DNA of 64,000 nt from Caulobacter vibrioides (GTDB lineage: Bacteria > Pseudomonadota > Alphaproteobacteria > Caulobacterales > Caulobacteraceae): NCBI RefSeq assembly GCF_002858865.1, contig NZ_PJRR01000022.1:1-64000 (forward strand). The letters are read 5' to 3'. The notes below the pieces were generated by a model. It ran no database searches, was not told the DNA's origin, and saw only the letters and a list, made by a program, of their open reading frames with translations. The position numbers and the translations under genes are program-made. Shown in pieces: positions 62,854 through 64,000 of this stretch; position 1 is the stretch's first letter, and each line of letters starts with the position of its first letter.

Positions 62854-62954
62854 TCCTACAGTCTCCTATCCCCGCGCCGGATGGGAGTTCCGGCGCATGA
62901 GCGCGCGATCGGGAACGTCGCGCACCTTTCGGCATAGTTCGTTTTCTTTGAAAA

Positions 62955-63563
62955 CTAAGTCAAGCGCCGAAGCGTGTCTGGCGCGCCCGATTGGTAGATT
63001 TCTGCATCCCAGGCCAGAAGGGCGGGGGTGACGTCCTCGGCCCGCTCAACCGCGCGCCAGGCGTTCGCCAGATCGGGTGGGGTGAGCCCTTGATCAATCG
63101 TGTGACGGATCAGGACGAACAGCGGATCCCAGAAACCGCCGGGGTTATGGAACACAATCGGCTTCTGGTGAAGATCTAAACGGCGCCAAGATAGCAGTTC
63201 GACGATTTCTTCCAGGGTGCCGATGCCGCCGGGCAGCACCACGAAGGCGTCAGATCGCTCGAACATCATCATCTTGCGTTCGTGCATGTTGTCGACGACG
63301 ACGGTCTCTACGTCGTCGAAAGGCTGTTCGCGGCCGCGCAGGAAGCTTGGAATGATCCCCAGCACCGCGCCGCCGGCCGTGTGAGCACCTCGGGCGGTGG
63401 CCCCCATCAGGCCGACGCCGCCGCCGCCATAGACGAGCTTCAGGCCTGCCTTGGCGAAGCTTTCGCCGATACTGAAGGCGGCAGCGATGTAGCTAGGATC
63501 GGCGTCGTTCGATGAGCCGCAATAGACGCACACGGCGCTCAGGCGCCTGGACTCGTCGGACAT
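62955..63563 (-). CDS. LOG family protein (nucleoside monophosphate phosphoribohydrolase)
   Basis: A 202-aa LOG/TIGR00730 protein. It has VCVYCGSSNDADPSYIAAAFSIG, YGGGGVGLMGATARGA and the hallmark LPGGIGTLEEIVELLSWRRL with conserved residues for nucleotide cleavage. In plants the family releases active cytokinin; in bacteria it hydrolyses AMP-type nucleotides to base and ribose 5-phosphate. ATG 63563 (MSDESRRLSAV) is preferred over the frame's upstream extension of 16 residues. Confidence 0.93.
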   Translation of the reverse strand: MSDESRRLSAVCVYCGSSNDADPSYIAAAFSIGESFAKAGLKLVYGGGGVGLMGATARGAHTAGGAVLGIIPSFLRGREQPFDDVETVVVDNMHERKMMMFERSDAFVVLPGGIGTLEEIVELLSWRRLDLHQKPIVFHNPGGFWDPLFVLIRHTIDQGLTPPDLANAWRAVERAEDVTPALLAWDAEIYQSGAPDTLRRLT

Positions 63564-63635
63564 CGTCGTCCACTCCACACAAGACAATGGCGCGCGGGGA
63601 TCGCGCGCCACCGGTTCGTTCCTATTTGAGGCCGC

Positions 63636-64000
63636 ATGATCAGGATTCGCTCCCGGGGTTTCAAGCCGTCGATCCTTGTCGTCGCTGCGGCGACGCTGCT
63701 GGCGGCTTGCGACCCGGGCGGACAGGGCGACCCGAAGCGCACGGAGAAGATCGATAGCGCCGAAGCCGGCTATCTTCCGCCTCCAGCGCTGGAAAGCGTG
63801 CAGCGCGCGGGCGGCCGCGTGACCTTGGTGGGCGCTGCGCTGCCAGAGGCTGATATCCGGTTGGGCTCTCCGGACGGTGAGGTCGTGCTGGGCAAGGCGG
63901 ACCCCGAGGGGCGGTGGAGCGTGGCTGTTCCCATCCAGCCTGGCGTTCGATTGTTCGGCCTTTCCATGACCCGTGATGGCCGGACCGTGCAGGCGGAAGG
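63636..64000 (+). CDS. Lipoprotein with Ig-like domain, 3' end outside window
   Basis: At least 121 codons. Signal MIRIRSRGFKPSILVVAAATLLAAC with lipobox LAAC (C25), then an acidic linker and, from about residue 60, a stretch GRVTLVGAALPEADIRLGSPDGEVVLGKADPEGRWSVAVPI typical of bacterial Ig-like or Big-type modules. The downstream part is not visible, so domain number and role are open. It diverges from the LOG gene across 72 bp. Confidence 0.78.
   Translation, partial: MIRIRSRGFKPSILVVAAATLLAACDPGGQGDPKRTEKIDSAEAGYLPPPALESVQRAGGRVTLVGAALPEADIRLGSPDGEVVLGKADPEGRWSVAVPIQPGVRLFGLSMTRDGRTVQAE

Noticed and set aside
62141..62935. 264-aa minus-strand frame across the switch-like leader and the exported-protein gene
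   Set aside because: Arginine/serine-rich shadow of the real gene at 62545-62853; it also crosses a strong terminator.

Overview
The window is GC-rich alphaproteobacterial chromosome. Gene content and order point to Caulobacter, close to C. vibrioides/crescentus: an S10-spc-alpha ribosomal block without rpmJ, secY-adk-rpsM, htrA-rarA-rluA, and a myo-inositol locus in the order idhA, iolR, iolC (fused to DUF2090), iolD, iolE, iolB, iolA. The genus call is inference from gene order and protein style; no database was searched. The DNA looks like ordinary chromosome: there is no transposase, integrase, tRNA, rRNA operon or CRISPR array.

Layout. 1-7988: the 3' end of tuf, a tuf terminator, then genes not used in translation that sit between tuf and rpsJ (a DUF3857/transglutaminase protein, fdhD with an FdhF/YdeP-type molybdoenzyme, a GNAT-type acyltransferase, an exported beta-helix protein). 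8041-22961: the ribosomal block, starting with an attenuator-like hairpin in the rpsJ leader and cut by strong terminators after rpmD, secY and rplQ. 22962-23963: a 1-kb gene-free stretch with an inverted pair of intergenic repeats and a highly structured, possibly RNA-coding segment. 23964-28804: an ABC exporter, an exported NPP-type phosphodiesterase and a GMC oxidoreductase. 28875-31394: four end-overlapping genes (VOC, ArsR, SRPBCC, MFS). 31487-36599: an HtrA lipoprotein, rarA, an rluA-family gene, a lipoprotein and an SDR. 36688-41695: ompW, a DUF2490 protein, an NTF2-like periplasmic protein and a histidine kinase/response regulator pair; two promoters here share a 40-bp element.

41960-53510 works as an inositol island. 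A secreted two-domain beta-propeller phytase can release inositol from phytate. IdhA oxidises inositol, and IolE, IolD, IolB, IolC and IolA carry it to central metabolism, with IolR (RpiR family) probably repressing through GGAA-N6-TTCC-like boxes on both sides of its own gene. 53698-56059: a PepSY protein with a second two-component system. 56290-64000: dusA, an aspartic protease, DUF1289, a CobT-like enzyme, two acyl-CoA dehydrogenases, a 40-aa ORF behind a switch-like leader, a small exported protein, a LOG-family enzyme and a lipoprotein cut by the window end.

The least explained signals are the leader at 62229-62346, whose two alternative 8-bp pairings would expose or hide a ribosome binding site; the shared promoter element at 36688 and 38318; the structured segment at 23523-23835; and the hairpin array at 39171-39338.
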